A DNA stretch of 64,000 bases, taken from Mycobacterium colombiense (GTDB lineage: Bacteria > Actinomycetota > Actinomycetes > Mycobacteriales > Mycobacteriaceae). The notes beneath the pieces were generated by a model. The model did no database searches and had not been told where the DNA came from. It saw only the letters and a list, made by a program, of their open reading frames with translations. The translations under genes and the position numbers were made by a program. Shown here one piece after another: positions 14,301 through 24,332 of this stretch (within the stretch, counting starts at the first letter, position 1; every line of letters starts with the position of its first letter). Location of the stretch: positions 1-64,000 of the forward strand of contig NZ_QMEU01000020.1 of NCBI RefSeq assembly GCF_003284975.1. Reading direction: 5' to 3'.

Positions 14301-17300
14301 CGGGGGCCAGCAGCTCCATGGCGTTGTCGATGACCTCGGCCAGATAGCCCGCGTTCGGGAAATACTGAACGACCGAGTTGAGGATGACGGTGTCGAAGTG
14401 GCCGCGGGGCAGCCCGTCGGTGACGTGGGCCGGCTGGGTCCGCAGCCGGACCCGGTCACTCCAGGGCAGCTGCAGCTGCTCCATTGAGCGGGCCAGGTTC
14501 TCGATGGCCACCGGCGAGAAATCGGTGGCCAGATATTCTTCGCAGTGCGGGGCGAGCTGCGACAGCAGCAGCCCCGAGCCGGCGCCGATCTCGAGCACGC
14601 GTCGCGGTTGCAGGTCCGTGATCCGGTCCACCGTGGCCGCCCGCCACTCGATCATCTCCGCGAGCGGGATCGGGTCCCCGGTGTAGCTGCTGTTCCAGCC
14701 GCGGAAGTCCATCCCGAACCGCGACTCGAGGTCGGCGCCGTAGAGATCGTCGTAAAGGTGTTGCCACTCTTCGACGTTGCCCTCGTCGTGGTCGGCGCCG
14801 ATGGTGTGGTCGAGCGTGACGTAGGCGACCAGATGCGCGCCGGTGGCGCTGTCGAGCACGGTGACGGCGGCCTGGGTGACCTGCGGGCAGGCCAGCAGGG
14901 TGTTCTCGATTTCGCCCAGCTCGATGCGCTGGCCGCGCAGTTTGATCTGGCTGTCGGCGCGCCCGACGAACTCCAGGTCCCCGTCGCGCGTCCAGCGCAC
15001 CAGGTCGCCGGTGCGGTACATGCGGTCCCCGGGGCCGCCAAATGGGTTGGCCACGAAGCGTTCCGCTGTCAGGTCCACCCGGCCCATGTAGCCGTGCGCC
15101 AGCGCCGGCCCGCTCACGTACAGCTCGCCCACCACGCCGACGGGAACCGGCTTCAGCCAGGCGTCGAGCACCACCGCGCACACTCCCGGCAGCGGGGTGC
15201 CGATGCGAACCGGTGCCTCGGCCGACAGCGGCGCGCTGGAGGTGACCCAGATGGTGGCCTCGCTCGGGCCGTAGACGTTGAACATCCGCCGACCGGGCGC
15301 CCAGGCGGCGACCAATTCCTTCGGGCACGCCTCGCCGCCGACCATCAGCTTGTCGAAGCCGGGCAGCCGGGCGCGATCCAGCGACGACAGCACCGTCGGG
15401 GTCAGGAACGCCGCGTTGACGCGCTGGCTCTGCAGCAGGGCGGTCAGCGGCTCGCCGGCGTAAACCTGCGGTGGCGCCACCACCAGCGCGGCGCCGGCCG
15501 CGGCCGCCAGCACCATCTCGCCGACCGACGCGTCGAAGGTCGGCGAGGCCACCATCAGCACCCGGGTGTCGGTGTCCAACTCGGACGCTTCGCATTGCGC
15601 CGCAGCCCATCCCAGCAGGCCGGCGTGGCTGACCAGCACGCCTTTGGGGGTGCCGGTCGAGCCCGACGTGAAGATCGCGTAGGCGCTGCCGCGAGCGGTC
15701 AGCGGCGCCAGACGGTCGGCGTCGGTGATCGCCGCGGCGCCGTAGCCGGACAGGTCCAGGCCGTCGATTCGCAGCACGCGGCGCGACCCGGCGCCGGCGA
15801 CCTCGTCGGCGCCACGCGCCAACACGCACACCGCGCCGATGGCGTCCAGCACCGCGGCGACCCGTTCGACCGGATGATCCAGGTCCACCGGCGCGTGGAT
15901 GCCGCCCGCCTTGACCACGGCCCACCAGGCGACCACCAGTTCCGCGGACCGGCCCACCGCGACGCCCACGGCGCGCTCCGGGCCCACACCCGCGTCAATC
16001 AGCTTGCGCGCCAACCTCGTCGACCACTCGTCGAGTTCACGATAGGACAGTTCCCGCGCACCGTCGACCACCGCCGGCGCGTCCGGGGCGATCGCCAGGG
16101 CCGCGGCCAGCAGCTGCGGTGCCACCCCGACCGGCCCGGTGACACCGGCACCCGACAGCCGCGCCAGCACCAGCTCGCGCTCGTCGCGGTCCAGCAGTTC
16201 GACCTCCGAGAGCCGCCGGGTCGGATCGCTGGTCATCGCCACCAGCACACGCTGGAATCGGTCCAGCAGCGAGGCGATGCCGGCGGGGTCGAACACGTCG
16301 GCGTCGTATTCGACGTGCAGTCCCAGTTCGCTGCCGGGCAGGGCCTCGACGGTCAGCGGGTAGTGGTTGTACTCCCGGTTGGTGAACTCGGCGATGGCCA
16401 GCCCGTCGGGGCCCAGCGTCATGCCGCTCTCGACGGGGTAGTTCTCGTAGACGAACAGCGTGTCGAAGAGCTGATCGTGGCCCGTGACGCGGTGAATTTC
16501 GCTGAGCGCCAGGTGTTGGTGCTCGAGCGCGTCGTTGTGGCTGCTCTGCAACTGGGCCAACAGGTCTGCGGTGGTGGTGCTCGCGCGGATGTCGGCGCGC
16601 ACCGGCACCGTGTTGATCAGCAGCCCCACCATCTGTTCGGCGTCGTCGACCTCCAATTGGCCGACACGCGATCGCGGGGTGCCGAAGACGACGTCGTGCT
16701 GGCCGGTCACAGAGGTCAGCACCACGGCCCAGGCCGCCTGCAGGACGGTGCTGACGGTGGTGTGGCAGGAGCGCGCCAGATCGGTCAGGGCCCCGGTGAT
16801 TTGCTCAGGCACACAAGACTTTTCGAAGCCGCGGTCGCCTTGGCCCAGCCGGTCCTGCGGTCCGACCAGGGTGGGCGTTTCGAAGCCGGACAGCAGCTGG
16901 CCCCAGGCGTCCCTGGCGGCGTCGAGGTCTCGATCGGCCAGCCAGGTGAGGAACGCCCGGTAGGAGCCGGCGGCGGGTAGCCGTTGGCCGTAGTAGCTGG
17001 TGAAGATCTCCCGCAGCAGGATCGGCAGCGACCAGCCGTCGAGCAGGATGTGGTGGTTGGTCAGCACGAACCGGTGCCGGCCGGCCGCGGTGCGGATCAG
17101 CGCCACGCGGAACGCGGCCTCGCCCGACAGGTCGCGCACCGCCGCGCGCTCGGCGGCGCACAGCTGCTCGATCCGCCGGTCGGCGTCGGTGCCGTCCAGA
17201 TCGAGGTACTGCCACTGCACCACCGGGTCGGCGGGGATGATCTGGACCGGCTCGTCGTAGCGGTCGCAGAACAGCGCCGCCAGGTGTGGATGTCGGTTGA

Positions 17301-20300
17301 CGACGGTGTGCACGGCGTCGCGCAGGCGGTCGGGGTCAAGCGGTCCGGTGAGGGTGAAGTCGAGCTGCACCGCGTACATGTCGTCGCTGCCCTGCGCGGT
17401 GCTCGAGTGAAAGAGCAGTCCCTGTTGCAGCGGGGTCAGCGGCAGGATGTCGGCGATGTGATGCTGGGTCGCCAGCTCGTCGATCTCGTGCTGGCTCAGC
17501 CGGGCCGGCGCGATGTCGGACGGGGTCAGGCCGCCGCCGCCGGCGCGCACGTGCGCGCACACGCCGGCCAGAGCCTCGAACCACAGCCGGCTCAAGCGGG
17601 TGATCTGTGCCGCGTCGAGAACCGATGGCGCCCAAGTCCATTCGGCGTGCAGGTGTGGTCCGGTGCCGGTGTCGATGGTGCCGGCGTTGAGTTCGACGGT
17701 GTGCATCAGCGGCATCGGCACCGCCGCGGCGGCCCCGATCAGGGTCAGGCCTTCCTGGCTGATGCGCCAGCCCTCGCCCGCCGAATCCGACACCGCGCCT
17801 TGGCGTCCCAGGTAGTTGAAGGCGATCGACGGGTCGGGGCCGGCCAGCTCGACCTCGGCGTTGAGGTAGCGCAGCAACCCGTAGCTCAGCGGATCCGGCA
17901 GGGCGCGCAGCTGCTCCTTGGCGTGTTTGATCACCGCGCCCAGCGCCGCGTCGCCGGCCACCACCTGGGCCCACTCGAGCCCGGCCACGCCCAGTGACAC
18001 CGGATATTTGGTGGTGAACCACCCGACGGTGCGAGACAAGTCGATGTCCGCGGCGAGTTCCTCGCGCCGTCCGTGGCCCTCGACGTCGATGCCGATCGCG
18101 TCGGCGCCACCCAGGAATTCCGCCCAGGCCAGACCGAACGCGATCAGCAGGATGTCCTGAATGCCGGCATGGAACGCGGTCGGCACGTCGCCGATCAGCG
18201 CGCCGGTCGTCTCGGCATCCAGCTCCACCGACAACCGCCCGGCCGAGGCGTAGGTGTCCACTTCGGGGGTGGCCGCCGGCAGCGCGGGGGGCGTGGCGGT
18301 CACCTTTTTCCAGGCACCCAGCTTGCTCACGACCTCGGGGCGATGCGCGTGCTCGGCCAGCACCGCCGACCACCGGGCGAACGACGTTCCCGCCGGCGCC
18401 AGCTCCACCGGCTGCCCCGCGCTGTGTAGCGCCCAGGCGATGTTGAGGTCTTCCAACAGGATCCACCACGACACGGCGTCGACGGCCAGGTGGTGAATGA
18501 TCACGGCCAACTGGCCGGTGGCCTCGAGCCACAGCGCGCTCAGCATCACCCCGGCGGCCGGGTCCAGCCGCGCCCGCGCGTTGCGCAGCGCCTCGTCGGA
18601 CAGCTCGTCCACCGATCGCAGGCAGTCCTGTGCCCGCACCGACCCTGGCTCGGGCACCCGCAGCGACCAACCGCCGGCCTCGTCGTCGTCGACGCGCAGC
18701 CGCAGCATGGCGTGCCGATCCACCAAGGCCTGCAACACGATTGCGACGTCCGCCTCGGTCACCCCGGCCGGGGCCTGGACCATCATGGTCTGGTTGAACT
18801 GATCAATCGGGCTGCCGGCGCTATCGATGTCGCGCAGCCACCGCATGATCGGGGTGGCCTGCACCGGGCCGACGCCCTCGTCGACCACCTCGGCGGCCCC
18901 GTCGCTGACGCCGGCCACCCGGGCCAGCCGGGCCACGGTCTGTTCGACGAAGACGTCTCGTGGCCGGCACGTCAGGCCGGCGGCGCGCGCTCGCGCCACG
19001 ACTTGCAGCGACAGGATGCTGTCGCCGCCCAGTTCGAAGAACGACTCGTCCACGCCGACCCGCTGCACGCCGAGCACCTCGGCGTAGATGCCCGCCAGGA
19101 TTTCCTCGACGGCGTTGCTCGGCGCGCGATACTCGCCCGTGCCGTATTCAGGCACCGGCAAAGCGCGGGTGTCCAGCTTGCCGTTGGACGTGAGCGGCAG
19201 CGCGTCCAGGGCGACCACCGCGGCCGGCACCATGTGGGTCGGGAGCTGGTCGGCCAGCGCGGTGCGCGCCTCGGCCGGGTCGGCGGTCCCGGTGACGTAG
19301 CCGACCAGGCGTTTGTCGCCGGGCCGGTCCTCGCGCGCGATCACCACGGCCTGCTCGACACCGTCGAGTGCGGCCAGCGCGGCCTGGACCTCGCCGAGCT
19401 CGATGCGGTAGCCGCGGATCTTGACCTGCTCGTCGGCGCGGCCCAGGTAGCGCAGCTGACCGTCGGCATCCCAGCACGCGAGGTCGCCGGTGCGATACAT
19501 GCGCGCCCCGGGCGCCCCGAAGGGGCACGCCACGAACCGCGACGCCGTCAGCCCGGCCCGCCCCACATACCCGGCGGCCACCCCGGCACCGGCCACATAC
19601 AGCTCACCCACCACGCCCGACGGGAGCGGACGCATCCAACCGTCGAGCACGAACAGGGCCGCGCCGTCCACCGGCAGACCGATCGGCGGCGTCCCGGATC
19701 CCCGCGTCAGCGGGGCGCTGATCGCCACACACATGGTGGTCTCGGTCGGTCCGTACGCGTTCACCATCACCCGGCCGGGCGCCCACTGGTCCACCACCTC
19801 GGCCGGGCAGGCCTCGCCGACCACCGCCAGCGCCACCGACTCCAGCCCCTGCGGCGACAGCATCGCCACCGCCGACGGCGTCTGCGTCAACACGCTGACT
19901 TCCTCGGCCACCAACACGTCGTGGAACTCGTCGGGGGAACGGGTTACGTCTTCGGACACCACCACCACGCGTCCGCCGCGCAGCAGGGCGCCGAAGATCT
20001 CCCAGACCGACACGTCGAAGGCATACGAGTGGCACTGCGACCACACGCCGGCGGCCGGAAGCCCCGCGTCCAGCGAACCGATCAGCTGCGTGACGTTGCG
20101 ATGAGTCACCGCAACGCCTTTGGGGACGCCCGTGGTGCCCGAGGTGTAGATCAGGTAGGCGATATCGGCCGGGTCGGGCACCGACAGCGCCGTGGCGGGC
20201 CGGGCGTCGATGCGCGGATCGTTGACATCGACGACGGTCACGCCGAGGCCGCCGAACCGCTGCGCCAGGTCGGCGGTCGTCACCGCGGCGATCGGCTGCG

Positions 20301-21966
20301 CGTCGGCAAGCATGAATTCGATCCGCGTCCCCGGCGACGACGGGTCGATCGGCAGGTAGGCCGCCCCGGTCTTGAGCACCGCGAGGATAGTCGCGACCGC
20401 CTCGGCGGACCGCGAAAACATCAGCGCCACAGTCTGTCCCGGGCCGGCGCCGTGGGCCGTCAGGTGATGCGCCAACCGGTTCGCCGCCGCGTCGAGTTCG
20501 CGGTACGTCACCGACGCGCCCTCGCATACCAGCGCCACCGCCTGCGGCGCCCGGCTGACCTGTGCGGCGAACAACTCCGGCACCGACATCGGCGCGGTAG
20601 CCGGATCGGTCAAAACCGCTGTGTTGCCAAGCTCGTTCAACCGGGCACGCTCGTCGGCATGCAGCACGTCCAGCGACGACAACTGCCGGTCCGGACCCGC
20701 GGCGATGGTCGCCAGAATCCGCTGCAGCCGCTCCCCCAGATCCGTGACGTCAAAGTTGGCGAAGGGTTGCCCGGTGCCGACCGTGCTCAGGAACTGCTGA
20801 TCGCCGAATCCGAGGAAGAACAGCCCGAAATGGCCCACCGGGCCGAAGCTGGTGTACTTCGCGGTCGCCGGGATGTCACCCAGGCTGAGCGTGAGCCGCG
20901 CCGGGACGAAGTTGACGACGACGCGGTTGGGCGCCTGCCTGGGGCCGCTGAAGTGACTTTCGCCATCCAGCGTGCGGGTCGGAAATTGCTGATGCCGCAA
21001 TGCTTCTCGTGATCGCGCGTCGACCTGGCGGCAGAAGTCGGCGAACGTCGCGTCCGGCGCGGCGTTGAGCACCAGCGGCACCACCCCGGCGAGCATGCCG
21101 GGATGCGTCTTGGACTCCGGATCGACTCGCCTGCTCACCGGGAAGTCGAGCACGACCTCGTCCGAGCCGTCGGCCGACCAGCCGCGGACCAGCAGTGCGC
21201 ACGCCGCCGTGAGCACCGAGGACCGGCGGATGCGCAGCGCCTTGGACAGCTCCTTGACCTTGCCGATGACGGCCTCGTCCAATTGGACTGGCGGAGAAGG
21301 CGAATACGGGTCGCGCCCATCGTCGGCGACCGTCGACGGATAGTCCGCCTCGGCGCCCGACGGCCGGTGCGCGGCCCAATATTCGTGATCCTCAAGGAAT
21401 TTGGTGGACGACTCATACTCCAGCTCGCCACTGGCGAGGTCTTGCAGCGACCCGAAGAAGGCGGGCGGAATCGGTTTCCCGGCGGCAAGCGCGGAGTACA
21501 CCGCCGCGATCCGCCGGCCCACCAGGGCGATGCCCATCCCGTCGATGGCGATGTGATGGCAGGTGGTGAACCAGTAGTGTTCGTCGGGCCCGGTGCGGAA
21601 CAGCGCGAACTTGATCATCGGGCCGGTGAGCGGCATCGGCGTCCGCTGAATCGATGCGGCCGTCTCGCGGACTTCCCGCTCCGGATCGCGCGCATCGGTC
21701 AGGTCATAGAAGACCAGATCGACATCGTCGTATTCGACGGCCTTCTGGAAGACCTGGCCGTCCACCTCGAAAAACGAAGCCCGTAGGCTCTCAGCCTCAT
21801 TGACCACATGTCGCATAGCGTCGTGCAACAAACCGGTGTCGATGACGCCCTGGATATGGACGAGGACACCCAGCTGCCAAGCCACATCGAAGTAGCCCGT
21901 TTGCAGCGCCAGCCAGATGTCGAGCTGACCCCGCGTCACCGGAACAGCCCGGTCAACACGCTCCAC
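1..21966 (-). CDS. Giant multimodular non-ribosomal peptide synthetase, 3' end beyond window
   Basis: This gene encodes an assembly-line synthetase that activates, joins and modifies amino acids to make a peptide, most likely the peptide core of a surface lipopeptide. Reading the minus strand, the same frame stays open from a GTG at 21966 to base 1 (at least 7,322 codons), and the codon phase is the same at every motif checked. Six adenylation domains are visible from their YGPTE or YGPSE motifs. There are also six condensation domains with HHxxxDG, two epimerization domains with HHLAVDxVSW, five carrier sites (GGDS) and one embedded N-methyltransferase. The GTG start is preceded by a G-rich Shine-Dalgarno-like stretch and lies 53 bases after the mbtH stop, so the two are probably co-transcribed. 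The C-terminus, including any release domain, is outside the window. Relatives are the mycobacterial Mps and Nrp proteins for GPL and lipopentapeptide. This architecture is longer than the five-module lipopentapeptide enzyme. Very high confidence for NRPS, moderate for product class. Confidence 0.97.
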   Translation of the reverse strand, partial: MERVDRAVPVTRGQLDIWLALQTGYFDVAWQLGVLVHIQGVIDTGLLHDAMRHVVNEAESLRASFFEVDGQVFQKAVEYDDVDLVFYDLTDARDPEREVRETAASIQRTPMPLTGPMIKFALFRTGPDEHYWFTTCHHIAIDGMGIALVGRRIAAVYSALAAGKPIPPAFFGSLQDLASGELEYESSTKFLEDHEYWAAHRPSGAEADYPSTVADDGRDPYSPSPPVQLDEAVIGKVKELSKALRIRRSSVLTAACALLVRGWSADGSDEVVLDFPVSRRVDPESKTHPGMLAGVVPLVLNAAPDATFADFCRQVDARSREALRHQQFPTRTLDGESHFSGPRQAPNRVVVNFVPARLTLSLGDIPATAKYTSFGPVGHFGLFFLGFGDQQFLSTVGTGQPFANFDVTDLGERLQRILATIAAGPDRQLSSLDVLHADERARLNELGNTAVLTDPATAPMSVPELFAAQVSRAPQAVALVCEGASVTYRELDAAANRLAHHLTAHGAGPGQTVALMFSRSAEAVATILAVLKTGAAYLPIDPSSPGTRIEFMLADAQPIAAVTTADLAQRFGGLGVTVVDVNDPRIDARPATALSVPDPADIAYLIYTSGTTGVPKGVAVTHRNVTQLIGSLDAGLPAAGVWSQCHSYAFDVSVWEIFGALLRGGRVVVVSEDVTRSPDEFHDVLVAEEVSVLTQTPSAVAMLSPQGLESVALAVVGEACPAEVVDQWAPGRVMVNAYGPTETTMCVAISAPLTRGSGTPPIGLPVDGAALFVLDGWMRPLPSGVVGELYVAGAGVAAGYVGRAGLTASRFVACPFGAPGARMYRTGDLACWDADGQLRYLGRADEQVKIRGYRIELGEVQAALAALDGVEQAVVIAREDRPGDKRLVGYVTGTADPAEARTALADQLPTHMVPAAVVALDALPLTSNGKLDTRALPVPEYGTGEYRAPSNAVEEILAGIYAEVLGVQRVGVDESFFELGGDSILSLQVVARARAAGLTCRPRDVFVEQTVARLARVAGVSDGAAEVVDEGVGPVQATPIMRWLRDIDSAGSPIDQFNQTMMVQAPAGVTEADVAIVLQALVDRHAMLRLRVDDDEAGGWSLRVPEPGSVRAQDCLRSVDELSDEALRNARARLDPAAGVMLSALWLEATGQLAVIIHHLAVDAVSWWILLEDLNIAWALHSAGQPVELAPAGTSFARWSAVLAEHAHRPEVVSKLGAWKKVTATPPALPAATPEVDTYASAGRLSVELDAETTGALIGDVPTAFHAGIQDILLIAFGLAWAEFLGGADAIGIDVEGHGRREELAADIDLSRTVGWFTTKYPVSLGVAGLEWAQVVAGDAALGAVIKHAKEQLRALPDPLSYGLLRYLNAEVELAGPDPSIAFNYLGRQGAVSDSAGEGWRISQEGLTLIGAAAAVPMPLMHTVELNAGTIDTGTGPHLHAEWTWAPSVLDAAQITRLSRLWFEALAGVCAHVRAGGGGLTPSDIAPARLSQHEIDELATQHHIADILPLTPLQQGLLFHSSTAQGSDDMYAVQLDFTLTGPLDPDRLRDAVHTVVNRHPHLAALFCDRYDEPVQIIPADPVVQWQYLDLDGTDADRRIEQLCAAERAAVRDLSGEAAFRVALIRTAAGRHRFVLTNHHILLDGWSLPILLREIFTSYYGQRLPAAGSYRAFLTWLADRDLDAARDAWGQLLSGFETPTLVGPQDRLGQGDRGFEKSCVPEQITGALTDLARSCHTTVSTVLQAAWAVVLTSVTGQHDVVFGTPRSRVGQLEVDDAEQMVGLLINTVPVRADIRASTTTADLLAQLQSSHNDALEHQHLALSEIHRVTGHDQLFDTLFVYENYPVESGMTLGPDGLAIAEFTNREYNHYPLTVEALPGSELGLHVEYDADVFDPAGIASLLDRFQRVLVAMTSDPTRRLSEVELLDRDERELVLARLSGAGVTGPVGVAPQLLAAALAIAPDAPAVVDGARELSYRELDEWSTRLARKLIDAGVGPERAVGVAVGRSAELVVAWWAVVKAGGIHAPVDLDHPVERVAAVLDAIGAVCVLARGADEVAGAGSRRVLRIDGLDLSGYGAAAITDADRLAPLTARGSAYAIFTSGSTGTPKGVLVSHAGLLGWAAAQCEASELDTDTRVLMVASPTFDASVGEMVLAAAAGAALVVAPPQVYAGEPLTALLQSQRVNAAFLTPTVLSSLDRARLPGFDKLMVGGEACPKELVAAWAPGRRMFNVYGPSEATIWVTSSAPLSAEAPVRIGTPLPGVCAVVLDAWLKPVPVGVVGELYVSGPALAHGYMGRVDLTAERFVANPFGGPGDRMYRTGDLVRWTRDGDLEFVGRADSQIKLRGQRIELGEIENTLLACPQVTQAAVTVLDSATGAHLVAYVTLDHTIGADHDEGNVEEWQHLYDDLYGADLESRFGMDFRGWNSSYTGDPIPLAEMIEWRAATVDRITDLQPRRVLEIGAGSGLLLSQLAPHCEEYLATDFSPVAIENLARSMEQLQLPWSDRVRLRTQPAHVTDGLPRGHFDTVILNSVVQYFPNAGYLAEVIDNAMELLAPGGAVFIGDVRNHSLQGAFQTAIALSRGGAAATEAADIRQRVRHAMLGETELLLAPEFFTTWAVSCPSAGGVDIQVKRGFADNELNRYRYDVVIRKAPAAVRSVGDAPTWSWAECAGSDGLGDVLASQRPAVVRVTDIPHAGVIADVRVETALAEGQPVADALAAADAVAGAAVAEEVHRIGEAAGYRVAVTWGAVPGTLSAVFVDTGDVDYAAPLTDVYLPPTGSRRRTSHANDPRTNTKIGEVRERLSAWLPEYMVPAHIVALEEFPMTSSGKLDRKALPEPEYQDVDRYRAPATAAEEILVGIYAQVLGLERVGVDDSFFDLGGDSLSAMRLIAAVNTSLNSDLGVRAVFEAPTAAELALLAGGDGDRPEPLVAGERPAVIPLSFAQTRLWFIDQFQGPSPIYNVTVALRLRGQLDTGALAAALADVVDRHESLRTVFAAADGIPQQVVIPPDQIGFACEVVDARGWPEDRLRERMAAAAQYAFDLSSESPLHTKLFTVTDTEHQLVVAVHHIAADGWSITPFARDLGVAYASRCAGRAPDWAPLAVQYVDYTLWQRTYLGDVDDSGSRIAAQLDYWTDALAGLPERLQLPTDRPYPQVADHRGARLAADWPAELQQQVQRVAREHNATPFMVIQAAFAALLSKISASTDVAVGFPIAGRSERALDELIGFFVNTLVLRVDVAGDPTFAELLAQVRRRSLAAFEHQDVPFELLVERLNPTRSMAHHPLIQVLLGWENFPGEVTAPAGGLALGDLQVTPMPLHTNTARMDLTFSLAERFTESGSRAGIAVTAEYRTDVYDADTVEAMIERLQRLLTAVTAEPERRLSSVDLLDTAEHARLAAWGNEAVLADPMEPVTVAGLFAAQAARTPDAVALTFEDRSMTYRELDEAANRLAHLLVESGAGPGEFVALLFSRSAEAIVAILAVLKSGAAYLPIDPALPAARVEFMLTDAAPKVAVTTAELADTFDGFDLTVIDVADPAVAAQPGTPPPAPAPTDLAHVIYTSGTTGVPKGVAVTQHNVAQLFDDLRLGFALSAEQVWTQFHSYAFDFSVWEIWGALLHGGRLVVVPGAVARSPEEFHALLVREGVTVLTQTPSAVGLLPTDGLDSTALVIGAEPCPPELVDRWAPGRVMVNVYGPTETTMWACKSAPLQAGSGFPPIGSPVTRAAFFVLDEWLRPVPAGVVGELYLAGEGVGVGYWRRPGLTASRFAACPFGEPGTRMYRTGDLVCWGPDGQLRYLGRADEQVKIRGYRIELGEIQAALSALDGVEQAVVVAREDRPAALRLVGYVTGSTDPGKARAALGERLPGYMVPAAVVVLDALPVTLNGKLDTRALPAPDYRTAGNYRNYRAPSTAVEEIVAGIYAQILGVERVGVDDSFFDLGGDSLSTMRLVTAINAALDSDLPVRVVFEAPTVAQLAPRIAESAAGLEPLVAAARPAVVPLSFAQNRLWFIDQFQGPSPLYNMAAALRLRGRLDARALSVALTDVVSRHESLRTLFPAHEGTPQQLVVPVERADIGWDVIDATAYSADQLDDAIKAATRHTFDLATEIPIRAILFAVAEDEHILVIVVHHIAADGLSLTPLSADLSVAYTSRRAGHAPGWAELSVQYIDYTLWQRAQFGDLDDASSRIGGQLAYWEQALAGMPERLALPTDRPYPPVADQRGDSVVVDWPAELQEQVRRLAREHNATSFMVVQAALAVLLSKIGASSDVAVGFPIAGRRDPALDQLVGFFVNTLVLRVDLAGDPTFAELLERVQARSLAAFEHQDVPFEVLVERVNPTRSLTHHPLVQVMLAWQNFAGHDDPAAGLTLGDLEVTSVPVADQSARMDLVFSLAERWTAAGEAAGIGGRVEFRTDVFDAATVETLIARLQRVLTAMTADPTHPVSSVDVLDDAEHARLKELGNNAVLTGPAGPPVSVPELFAAHVAAAPEAVALVCEGLSVTYRELDEASNRLAHRLAAQGAGPGQTVALLFSRSAEAIAAILAVLKTGAAYLPIDPSSPDARIEFMLGDAKPVVAITTADLAARFDGRGVTVIDVNDRRIDTLPETGLPLPGPDGVAYLIYTSGTTGVPKGVAITHRNVTQLLGSLDAGLPAAGVWSHCHSLAFDVSVWEIFGALLRGGRLVVVPESVARSPQDLHDVLVARQVSVLTQTPSAVAMLSPEGLESVSLVMAGEACTAEVVDQWAPGRVMVNAYGPTETTMCVTISAPLAPGSAAHGPVPIGSPVPGAALFVLDASLRPVPPGVVGELYVAGSGVAAGYVGRPGLTASRFVACPFGGAGTRMYRTGDLVRWNADGQLQYFGRADEQVKVRGYRIELGEIQSALTGIDGVEQAVVVAREDHPGALRLVGYITGSADAAAVRSALAERLPAYMVPAAVLGLEAFPLTANGKLDTRALPAPEYTAGEYRAPQTPTEEILAGIYADILNAERVGVDDSFFDLGGDSISAMRLIAAINASLDADLAVRVVFEAPTIAQLAPRLGEGGNGLQPLTAGTRPAIVPLSFAQNRLWFLDQLQGPSPVYNMAAALRLDGALDADALGAALGDVVARHESLRTLFAAPEGTPQQVVIPADKADFGWEVVDASAWSASQLDEAIGATARYTFDLSSQIPLRAALFRLDEDRHVLVAVVHHIAADGMSITPLVRDLGVAYAGRAAGRGPDWAPLPVQYVDYTLWQRAQFGDLDDGNSRIAAQLSYWEGALAGMPDRVQLPTDRPYPLVADQRGATVEIDWPTGLQQRVGEVARHHNATSFMVIQTALTVLLAKIGANPDVAVGFPIAGRRDPALDELVGFFVNTLVLRVEVAGDSSFADVLSQVRQRSLAAYEHQDVPFEVLVERLNPTRSLTHHPLIQVMLAWQNFAGHDAGPAAGFTLGDVDVTPIPVDTQTARMDLTFSLGERWDERGQPAGIGGTVEFRTDVFDEDSIRAVVDRLQRVLLAMTADPAQALSAIDLLDDTEHARLDAFGNRAALSASAPQTDSIPALFAAQAARTPDVVALVCAGRSLTYRELDEASNRLAHLLAGHGARPGQTVALLFSRSAEAIVSILAVLKSGAAYLPIDPALPEARIGFVLNDAAPIAAITTADLSDRLDGHDVSVIDVNDPAVDTRPATALPAPAPEHLAYLIYTSGTTGVPKGVAVTHRNVTQLLAAGDSGLPRSGVWSQWHSLAFDVSVWEIFGALLHGGRLVVVPESVARSPEDLHALLVSEQVSVLSQTPSAAGALAPEGLESVTLVVAGEACPSELVDRWAPGRAMINAYGPTEATVYAAISAPLQADAPGVVPIGSPVPGAASFVLDEWLRPVPPGVIGELYVAGAGVACGYWRRSALTASRFVACPFGGPGSRMYRTGDLVRWRADGQLDYLGRADEQVKIRGYRIELGEVRAALAWVDGVEQAVVVAREDRPAALRLVGYVTGTADPAAVRAALAERLPGYMIPTAVVVMQALPLTPNGKLDTRALPAPEYSDADRYRAPDNAIEEILAGIYAQVLGLERVGVDDSFFDLGGDSISSMQVVTRARAAGLVCKTRDIFVEQTVARLARVAEVVDAATAVADEGLGPVQATPIIRWLRDVANAGGDVAQFNQAMLVQAPAAVTEADVVTVLQALLDRHAMLRLHVDDDAATGWSLTVPEPGSVDARACLHVVDELSDIAVIEARSRLNPATGVLLRAVWASATRQLVVIVHHLAVDGVSWRILLQDLNLAWAQHHGGQPVALPSVGTSFARWSARLAEHAHHPDVTGQADTWQRMAATAATPAALPAVRPEVDTFATAGHLSMELDAETTGMLLGDVPAAFHAGVQDILLIAFGLACAEFSGGGAPVGIEVEGHGRHEELGRDVDLSHTVGWFTTKYPVALALQDISWAQVAAGADALGAVLKDAKEQLRALPDPLSYGLLRYLNPDVDLDAPEPSIGFNYLGRQGGAAELTDDMWRPDPHGWTVTRAATAIPMPLMHTLELNAVTVDSAAGPQLHANWTWAPSACSDEQVTRLGRLWFEALAGICAHVRSGGGGLTPSDIAPARLTQPQIDQLARQYNIADVLALTPVQQGLLFHANTARASDDLYAGQLDISIAGPLDPDRLRGAVQTMIGRHPNLVARFWDDYDEPVQIIPADPAAAWRYVELDGDPDADAQIRRLCAAERAAVCGDLADQPAFRVALLRIAPERYRLVLTNHHIVLDGWSMPILLGEIFAGYYGQRLPAAAPYRAFVDWLAARDVDAARAAWAEVFAGFDSPTLVGPQDRTEPGRQRVESFALPAELSQSITDLARSCHTTVNTVLQAAFAQLLCALTGQGDVVFGTTVSGRPAEVAGAENMVGLLINTVPVRANITATTTTAELLDQLQGAYNHTLDHQHLALNEIHRITGQDQLFDTLFAYENYPIDASALSADHELAVTDITTRESTHYPLTMQAQPGKELRLQVEYDTDVFDAARIATLIERLQRVLVVMTADPARRLSSIDLLDAAEHDRLDGWADRAVLTRPATPTSIPARFAAQVARSPRAAAVTFEGRSISYRELDEKSNRLAHLLIGRGVGPGESVALLFGRSADAIVAILAVLKTGAAYLPIDPALPAARIDFMLTDTAPTAAITVAALADKLHAHDLIVIDINDRAVARQPRTAPPAPAPEHVAHIIYTSGTTGLPKGVAVSHHNVTRMFDAPAVGVELSAGQVWTQFHSYAFDYSVWEIWGALLHGGRLVVVPDSVARSPMELHALLVAEKVTVLSQTPSAVRMLSPQGLQAAALVIGAEPCPPELVDRWAPGRTMVNVYGPTEATIFSSMSTPLAPGSGA
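2320..6930 (-). other. NRPS module 5: C - A - PCP - E
   Basis: The C domain has [10 protein letters not shown] near 6,415. The A domain shows [28 protein letters not shown] and [11 protein letters not shown], giving the code D-V-W-S-V-A-A-V-Y-K, whose substrate I cannot assign with confidence. After the carrier site (about 3,810) there is a full epimerization domain ([19 protein letters not shown] near 3,285), so residue 5 should be D. This epimerase separates the enzyme from the five-module lipopentapeptide synthetase, whose fifth residue is L-Ala in the published product. Confidence 0.85.
6930..10080 (-). other. NRPS module 4: C - A - PCP
   Basis: The C domain has [10 protein letters not shown] near 9,585. 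The A domain shows [28 protein letters not shown] and [11 protein letters not shown], giving the code D-V-W-T-V-A-A-M-C-K. It differs from module 1 only at two pocket positions, so the same aromatic substrate class (Phe) is the simplest reading. No epimerase follows, so the residue should stay L. The carrier site ([10 protein letters not shown]) is near 6,980. Confidence 0.85.
10080..13250 (-). other. NRPS module 3: C - A - PCP
   Basis: The C domain has [10 protein letters not shown] near 12,755. The A domain shows [28 protein letters not shown] and [11 protein letters not shown], giving the hand-aligned code D-F-W-T-V-G-V-M-W-K. That is not the usual allo-threonine code of GPL synthetases. 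The substrate is unassigned. An aliphatic residue would fit the lipopentapeptide precedent (Ile). The carrier site ([10 protein letters not shown]) is near 10,150 and leads directly into the next C domain with no epimerase. Confidence 0.85.
13250..17540 (-). other. NRPS module 2: C - A with inserted N-methyltransferase - PCP
   Basis: The C domain has [10 protein letters not shown] near 17,040 and follows an E domain, so it should be a DCL type. The A domain differs from the others: [22 protein letters not shown] and [11 protein letters not shown], giving the code D-A-G-F-M-G-V-I-W-K. An aliphatic residue is plausible but not proven. Between A8 and A10, at roughly 14,750-13,650, sits a SAM-dependent methyltransferase with the glycine-rich motif VLEIGAGSG near 14,590. 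That is the usual place for an NRPS N-methyltransferase. The A10 lysine motif ([10 protein letters not shown]) and carrier site ([10 protein letters not shown]) follow. Confidence 0.85.
17540..21966 (-). other. NRPS module 1: starter C - A - PCP - E
   Basis: The first domain is a condensation domain with an intact CHHIAIDG site near 21,550, about residue 136. A C domain at the very N-terminus normally acylates the first amino acid. The A domain carries FDVSVWE (about 20,020), VLTQTPSAV and [11 protein letters not shown]. By hand alignment to GrsA the pocket code is D-V-W-T-A-V-A-M-C-K, which is close to phenylalanine-type codes (inference). The carrier serine lies near 19,020. An epimerization domain follows (TPIMRWLRD at its start, [10 protein letters not shown] near 18,490), so residue 1 should be a D-amino acid, plausibly D-Phe. 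Confidence 0.85.
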
Positions 21967-22019
21967 TACACAACCCCCACCAAGAGTTCGACCCCGAAAC
22001 CCTTCATACCGATACCGGT

Positions 22020-22247
22020 CTACGGATCACAAACCGGCGCGGTCAGCGTGTCGCGCAGACTTTTCGCCCGTATATCGGGCCAGGCTTCGTCGATGTAGTG
22101 CAGGCATGTGGCGCGGTCGGCTTCCCCAAAAACTACCCTCCAACCGGCGGGAACGACAGCGAAGGTTGGCCAAAGGCTGTGCTGTTCTTCGTTATTGACC
22201 AAGACGAAAAATTGGCCGTTGTCGTCATCGAACGGATTGAGCGACAC
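22020..22247 (-). CDS. mbtH: MbtH-like protein, NRPS adenylation-domain partner
   Basis: This small soluble protein binds NRPS adenylation domains and is often needed for their folding or activity. The protein starts [18 protein letters not shown] and contains the family hallmarks [14 protein letters not shown] and a late W in [10 protein letters not shown], over 75 residues, the normal family length. I chose the GTG at 22247 because the NPFDDD start is conserved and an AGGGGGT ribosome-binding site lies about 8 bases upstream. A longer in-frame GTG at 22265 is less likely. It lies directly upstream of the NRPS on the same strand, with only 53 bases between stop and start, so it should be the first gene of that operon. 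Confidence 0.95.
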   Translation of the reverse strand: MSLNPFDDDNGQFFVLVNNEEQHSLWPTFAVVPAGWRVVFGEADRATCLHYIDEAWPDIRAKSLRDTLTAPVCDP

Positions 22248-23449
22248 CGATGGACCCCCTAACACCGAGACGTAGATTTACCAAGCCGTGCCGCGGACAA
22301 CCCCGAGTATCGTTGCGGCGTGTGAGGATTAAGCCGTCAAGCCCGGCCCGTATGTCGACCGGCCCAGGCGTCCGGCGCCAACGCCCGTGAGCTCGGTCGG
22401 CGGGGGCGGCGCGACGACACCATGGTCGCGGTGACCATTCCGGCACCTCGCCGACAGATAGCGTTCATCGGCAGTGCACTCCGCGTGAGCTACCACTGCG
22501 ACCGTCGGCGTCGCGATCCACGGAATCGACAATACCCAGCCAATACTGTGCGAAACATATGAATTCCGTTCTTGCATAACCGATCCGCAGTCATACTACT
22601 GTCGCACCGAATTTTGCTGCTTAGCAAAAGTAACGTGTCGTGCGCGCGCCAGGTTCACCTCCGCTTCCCGAACGCGACTCCGGGTGCGATTTCCCTGTCG
22701 ACGCTGACCAGCGATCTTTGCCGCCGTCCGCGCGCCAAAAACTCGCTTACGCATTCGCAAAATATTTGCCTTCGCGGGCGGCATGCGTCCAGTGCCGGCC
22801 CGCGTAACAGGTGAACCACCGATTGAGTTCGGGTAGGCGAGCGCTTTTAGCTGCGCGTTTGTGACTCTTCACTGGGGATCCCGGCCTGCAGGACACGACG
22901 TCGAATGCCGCTGCCACCATGCAAAAACGTACGGACGCTTGCTAAAACGCGGCCGGCGGTGTGGCGAACCACTGATGGCGACCCCGGCCGCGCCATAGCT
23001 ACACAGAACCGAACCGGCCCACCTTGGCTGCCCCATCGCCTGTCCTCATCATTCGGATGTCGCCGATTCGCATCCGCGCCTCAAGCCAGCCTCGCATGAT
23101 TTGCCACGGGCCGCTCAGCGCCATCCACACGGGGCCGTAAACAGGCACGTTGTGATTGATGTCACGGCCATCCGGCACGGAAGATGTTCGCCAGTGCTCG
23201 AGCGTCGGCCCGGTCCGCTACCTCCGACGCGCGGCTTCGGCGATGCGAGCCGGGCGACGGTTCGGCACGCGGTCCCCTCTCTCACCTGCCGCGCTGTCGT
23301 CAAGCGCCCGGGCCCGAATCCGTTGCACACAACCGGGTTTGGCGCACACAGCGGACTCATAGCCGACTTTGCGGCACGAAAATACTCGCGTGCTTACTCG
23401 GGTAATGGCGGCGTTTAGACGCCGCCGTCGACGGGTAGAGCCCCGAACC
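22248..23449. other. 1.2 kb divergent intergenic region between mbtH and gap
   Basis: No convincing gene is visible. The short open frames here have shadow-type composition and no ribosome-binding sites. The part around 22,560-22,770 is noticeably more AT-rich than its surroundings. The stretch must hold the promoter of the mbtH-NRPS operon (leftward) and that of gap (rightward). A weak leftward -10-like GATACT occurs near 22,305-22,310, with no good -35. Confidence 0.6.
23407..23438 (+). promoter_or_regulatory. Hairpin and SigF-like promoter just upstream of gap
   Basis: A perfect 7-bp inverted repeat, GGCGGCG / CGCCGCC with loop TTTAGA, lies at 23407-23426. Overlapping it, GTTT at 23413-23416 and GGGTAG at 23433-23438 are 16 bases apart. 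That resembles the mycobacterial SigF pattern (GGTTT, 15-17 bases, GGGTA). Transcription would start a few bases before the gap ATG at 23450. The match is partial, so this is tentative. Confidence 0.35.
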
Positions 23450-24244
23450 ATGTGGGGGTCGGTGCTGGGCTTGGGGATCCTGGCCGCGCTCAATCCGGTC
23501 CGTCTCGGCCTCGCCTTATTGATGATCTCCCGACCGCGTCCCGGGGCGAGCCTGCTCGCCTACTGGCTCGGCGGATTGACGGTATGCATACCCGAGCTGC
23601 TCGTCCCGCTGGTGCTGCTCAACTTCACGCCGATGTTCTCACACCTCGCGCACGGTTCGGCGTCCCCGTCGACGAGTTCGGCCCTCGGCAGGGTTCAAAT
23701 CGGCCTCGGTGTGGTCGTCCTGTCGGTCGCCGCACTGATGACGGTCCGCTTCCTCACCCGCCGACGAACACGCCGACCCGCGCCCGACGCCGACCGCTCC
23801 CCGGAACTGTCGGTGGTCTCGGGCGCGCCGATCGCCATGCCACGACTGCTGACCCGGGTCCAGAACGTGCCGGCCGACGACCCCTCCCGATTCCGGCGCC
23901 TGCTCGGCCGCATCCACCACGCCTGGGATGGCGGGGCGTCGTGGGTGGCGTGGGTGATCGGCATCATCTCGGTGCCGATCGACGGCGTCCTGTTCATCGT
24001 GGCCATCATCGCGGCGTCGGGTGCCTCGGTCACCGCGCAGGCCGGCGCCTCCGTGGCATTCATCATCCTGATGTACGCCGTCGTCGAGATCATCCTCGTC
24101 GGCTATGTCCTCAGACCGGCACGAACACAATCCTTGCTATTGGTGCTGCACGACTGGGTGCGGACGTATCACCGGCAAATCCTGGTGGGCCTATTCGCCC
24201 TGGTCGGGGTCTCGGAGTTAGCCCAGGGCCTGCACATCCTCTGA
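23450..24244 (+). CDS. gap: Gap-family (GPL addressing protein-like) integral membrane protein
   Basis: This is a multi-spanning membrane protein of the Gap family. Known members are required for transport of glycopeptidolipids to the mycobacterial surface. The protein (264 aa from the ATG at 23450) begins MWGSVLGLGILAALNPVRLG, with the conserved NPVRLG and ISRPRP features. It shows about six hydrophobic segments: near residues 2-30, 38-60, 80-100, 165-185, 190-215 and at the C-terminus after a basic loop. A basic, Pro-rich cytoplasmic-type loop lies between helices 3 and 4. A longer in-frame start at 23369 is possible but would add an Arg-rich tail atypical of the family. It is divergent from mbtH-NRPS, which supports a shared role in lipopeptide export. 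Family call is good; the exact cargo is inferred. Confidence 0.85.
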   Translation: MWGSVLGLGILAALNPVRLGLALLMISRPRPGASLLAYWLGGLTVCIPELLVPLVLLNFTPMFSHLAHGSASPSTSSALGRVQIGLGVVVLSVAALMTVRFLTRRRTRRPAPDADRSPELSVVSGAPIAMPRLLTRVQNVPADDPSRFRRLLGRIHHAWDGGASWVAWVIGIISVPIDGVLFIVAIIAASGASVTAQAGASVAFIILMYAVVEIILVGYVLRPARTQSLLLVLHDWVRTYHRQILVGLFALVGVSELAQGLHIL

Positions 24245-24332
24245 GCGCCCCGAGCCGTGTCCTTGCCTGACGGTGCTCCATTCGGGTCGTCGCCAGGTGG
24301 CGCATCCTGCGCAACTGGCGCACTATCGCGCT

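Noticed and set aside
23101..23418. Short open frames on both strands in the mbtH-gap spacer
   Set aside because: They overlap on opposite strands, have Arg/Pro-rich composition, lack ribosome-binding sites and start signals, and show no recognisable motif.
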